Shown: piece after piece, positions 61,964-64,000 of the stretch
Layout of the letters: each line of letters opens with the position of its first letter
Position numbering within the stretch: position 1 is the first letter of the stretch
DNA from: Sphaerisporangium rubeum
Lineage (GTDB): Bacteria > Actinomycetota > Actinomycetes > Streptosporangiales > Streptosporangiaceae
DNA: 64,000 nucleotides
NCBI RefSeq assembly: GCF_014207705.1
Contig: NZ_JACHIU010000001.1
Coordinates: 1,178,001 to 1,242,000 of the forward strand
Direction: 5' to 3'
Made by a program: the position numbers and the translations under genes
The notes under the pieces: generated by a model
Databases searched by the model: none
What the model saw: only the letters and a program-made list of their open reading frames with translations
Told to the model about the DNA's origin: nothing

Positions 61964-63778
61964 TCAGCCGGCCATGGTGAGCCGGGCCAGGGCCGCCGCG
62001 CGGTCCTCGGCGGTGTCCTCGGCGAGGGCCCGCCGGACGCCGAAGATCCGCACCGGATCAAGGAGGCGGTACGTCCCGAGGCGGACGATCTCGATCAGAT
62101 GCAGGTCGGCCAGGGCCTCGAGCAGGTCCTCGGCCGCGGACGGCGGCAGGTCCAGCAGCGCGGCGGCTTCGGCGAGGGACACCGGCCGGTCACCCGCGAG
62201 CGCCGTCAGCCGGAGCGTGCGCGCCTGCGCGGCGGTGAGCATGCCGTACACCGACAGGTACGGCACGTCGATCGCCGTGCACTCGGGAAGCCGCGGCTCG
62301 ATCAGCCCGATGCGCCGCTCGGCCACGGCGAGCGACCACTGCGGCCGGGCCACCAGCCGGGTCCCGAACAGCCGGATCGGCAACGGCTGGCCGGACGTCT
62401 TGGTCACCAGCCTGCGCGCCACGTCCGGTTCGGCCGCGACGCGCTCGGCCCCCGCGATCCGTTCGAGCAACGCCAGCCCCTCGGCTTCGGTCAGGCCGTC
62501 CACGGTGCGCCAGTCGACGCCGCCGACCTCGTACCACCGGCGCCTCGCGGTGAGGACCACGGCCCCCGCTCCCGGCAGCAGCATCCTGAGCTGCTCGGCC
62601 GTCCGCACGTCGTCCAGGACCACGAGCACCCTGCGGCCCGACGTCATGCTGCGCCACAGCGCCACCCGGTCGCGCGCCGAGGCCGGCACGTCGGCGGCCC
62701 CGAACGACGCGAGCAACCCGCCGAGCACCTCGGCGGGTTCCGGCCCGTCCCCGAGTTCCACGAAGAACCGGCCGTCGGGGAACAGGTCCGCCGCCATGTG
62801 CGCGGCCCGCACCGCCGTGGCCGTCTTCCCCACCCCGGCGAGACCCGTGAGTCCGACCACCGGGACACCCGGGCCGGTCAGCGCCGCCACCACCTGGCGC
62901 AGCAGGTCCTCCCGTCCCACGAAGTCCGTCAGGTCAGCCGGCAACTGCGCGGGCCTGCACCCGGCGCCGGTGGCCACCGCGACCGGCTCGCCGGCCGCCG
63001 CGTCCCCGGCGAGGACCCGCCGCTGCATCTCACGCAGCCCCGGACCGGGGTCCAGGCCGAGCTCCCGCGACAGCAGCCGCCGTGTCTCGTCGAACACCCC
63101 GAGAGCCTCCGCCTGCCTGCCGGACCGGTACAGGGCCAGCATCAGCAGCTCACGGACCCGTTCGCGGTACGGATGCTCGGCGGCCATCGCGGCCAGCCCC
63201 GCCGCCGCGTCCACGTGCCGTCCGAGGTCGATGTCGGCGGCGAACAGATCCTCGGCCGCCGACAACCGCAGTTCCACCAGCCGTGTGCGTTCCGCCTCGG
63301 CGTGGTCCCCCCGCAGCCCGGCCAGCGGCGTGCCGCTCCACAGCGCCAGCGCCTCACGCAGCGCCGCGGACTGCGCGGCCACGTCCCCGGCCCGCCGCGC
63401 GTCCCGCGCCACGGACAGTCGTTCCTCGAACACCGTCCGGTCGATCTGCGCGCCGCGGGCCCGCAGCACGTACCCCCCGCCGGCCGCCTCGATCACGGCC
63501 GGCGCGCGGCCACCCGCCGGGTCGAGCACGCGCCGCAACCGCGAGACCTGCGACCTGATCACCTGAGCGGCCGACCGCGGCGGGTCGTCACCCCAGATCG
63601 CGTCCACCAGCTCGTCCCCCGGCACGGGCCTGCCGCCGTGCAGCAGCAACGCGGCCAGCAGCGCACGCCGCTGCGGCGCGCCGAGATCGAGCTCCGCGCC
63701 GTCCCGCCACGCGCGCACCGGCCCGAGCACCTCGAACCTCAGCTCCGCATCACGCACGCTCTGTCCCATGTCGTACAC
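61964..63778 (-). CDS. SARP-type regulator: BTAD + NB-ARC (second in window)
   Basis: 604 aa. An OmpR-type winged helix and BTAD occupy about residues 1-250 (RFEVLGPVRAWRDGAELDLG, LVDAIWGDDPPRSAAQVIRSQVSRLRRVL). The NB-ARC ATPase has Walker A LTGLAGVGKTATAV and Walker B VLVVLDDVRT. There is no long TPR tail, unlike the AfsR-like protein at 22-25 kb. Start GTG 63778 or ATG 63769; neither has a clear Shine-Dalgarno. The sigma-factor gene lies 21 bp upstream on the same strand, so co-transcription is possible. Confidence 0.9.
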   Translation of the reverse strand: MYDMGQSVRDAELRFEVLGPVRAWRDGAELDLGAPQRRALLAALLLHGGRPVPGDELVDAIWGDDPPRSAAQVIRSQVSRLRRVLDPAGGRAPAVIEAAGGGYVLRARGAQIDRTVFEERLSVARDARRAGDVAAQSAALREALALWSGTPLAGLRGDHAEAERTRLVELRLSAAEDLFAADIDLGRHVDAAAGLAAMAAEHPYRERVRELLMLALYRSGRQAEALGVFDETRRLLSRELGLDPGPGLREMQRRVLAGDAAAGEPVAVATGAGCRPAQLPADLTDFVGREDLLRQVVAALTGPGVPVVGLTGLAGVGKTATAVRAAHMAADLFPDGRFFVELGDGPEPAEVLGGLLASFGAADVPASARDRVALWRSMTSGRRVLVVLDDVRTAEQLRMLLPGAGAVVLTARRRWYEVGGVDWRTVDGLTEAEGLALLERIAGAERVAAEPDVARRLVTKTSGQPLPIRLFGTRLVARPQWSLAVAERRIGLIEPRLPECTAIDVPYLSVYGMLTAAQARTLRLTALAGDRPVSLAEAAALLDLPPSAAEDLLEALADLHLIEIVRLGTYRLLDPVRIFGVRRALAEDTAEDRAAALARLTMAG

Positions 63779-63799
63779 AACCGTATGAGCTGCTGGAAT

Positions 63800-64000
63800 T
63801 CATCCGGCACGCTCGGACGCCTTGTCGTCGGCCGCCGCGAGGCGGGTGGCGCGCAGAGTGAGGTGGCGTTGTTCCGGCACGGTGGTGGCGCGGCGCGCGG
63901 CCTCGCGGTAGGTGGGGGCCGCCGCGGGGTCGCCGGACAGTTCCAGCAGGAAGGCGCGGGTGGCGAGCAGGCGGTGGTGGCGTGCCATGCGGGGGTCGGA
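63800..64000 (-). CDS. ECF RNA polymerase sigma factor C-terminus (DUF6596 type, cut by window edge)
   Basis: About 66 residues ending at 63802-63800. DPRMARHHRLLATRAFLLELSGDPAAAPTYREAARR...VPEQRHLTLRATRLA matches the C-terminal extension of large ECF sigma factors (ECF42/DUF6596, TPR-like). The frame continues beyond the right edge. YCII proteins often pair with such sigma factors; none is adjacent here (the one in this window is 53 kb away). Confidence 0.75.
   Translation of the reverse strand, partial: SDPRMARHHRLLATRAFLLELSGDPAAAPTYREAARRATTVPEQRHLTLRATRLAAADDKASERAG

Overview
The window is high-GC actinomycete DNA. The evidence is strong G/C third-position bias, frequent GTG starts, three copies of the WhiJ-like (XRE + DUF5753) / DUF397 / single-domain ATPase regulatory module, a DUF574-type methyltransferase, a eukaryote-like glutamine synthetase II and two SARP/AfsR-type regulators. 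I infer a filamentous actinobacterium, probably Streptosporangiales. No tRNA, rRNA, CRISPR array, intact insertion sequence or replication origin was seen.

Left part (1-12.8 kb): an amine or amino-acid catabolism cluster has a permease and a choline/ethanolamine-kinase-like phosphotransferase divergent from a dimethylglycine/sarcosine dehydrogenase, with an inverted repeat between them. The first WhiJ-like module follows (ATPase, XRE, DUF397), then a cold-shock-domain fusion protein of AT-richer composition. After these come a PfkB homologue that has lost its catalytic aspartate, a YCII protein, a PfpI/DJ-1 protein and a second XRE/ATPase pair.

12.8-25.4 kb: a secondary chaperone/protease block dnaK-grpE-dnaJ(CbpA type)-cbpM, then two coupled clpP genes, ends in a strong terminator that faces glnII. 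Next are a PaaI-type thioesterase, an extended SDR protein, an SGNH hydrolase and a large AfsR-like regulator. Several palindromic operators are visible.

25.4-32.6 kb: two tandem Tat-exported paralogues, each with three WRxCxxC zinc-ribbon-like repeats, a DrrAB-type ABC exporter, an AraC/VOC pair, and the third WhiJ-like locus (DUF6879, ATPase, XRE, DUF397).

32.7-41.5 kb: the most notable region is a seven-gene restriction-modification or defence island. It contains a C5-cytosine methyltransferase and a Vsr mismatch endonuclease. It also contains a tightly overlapping five-gene operon: Z1 helicase-like ATPase, PD-(D/E)XK (DUF4420-like) protein, MORC/GHKL ATPase, an unassigned 295-aa protein and a DUF6339-like protein.

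41.9-64 kb: an F420/FMN PPOX protein, a TetR repressor divergent from a Rox-like FAD monooxygenase with three copies of a TTAACG-n-CGTTA operator, a secreted GH18 chitinase, a glycosyltransferase, a HIT protein, a DUF574 methyltransferase, an alcohol dehydrogenase, an aldose epimerase, RecQ, an HhH-GPD protein and a secreted PQQ-type sugar dehydrogenase with a CBM2. After these come a siderophore-interacting protein, a MerR regulator with its own 19-bp-spaced promoter, a truncated FAD/NAD(P)-binding homologue, and an ssuD monooxygenase preceded by the C-terminal remnant of an SfnB-like gene. The window closes with a nucleoside hydrolase broken by an internal deletion, an NmrA protein, a SARP regulator and the C-terminus of an ECF sigma factor. 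Several broken genes cluster at 57.6-60.8 kb.
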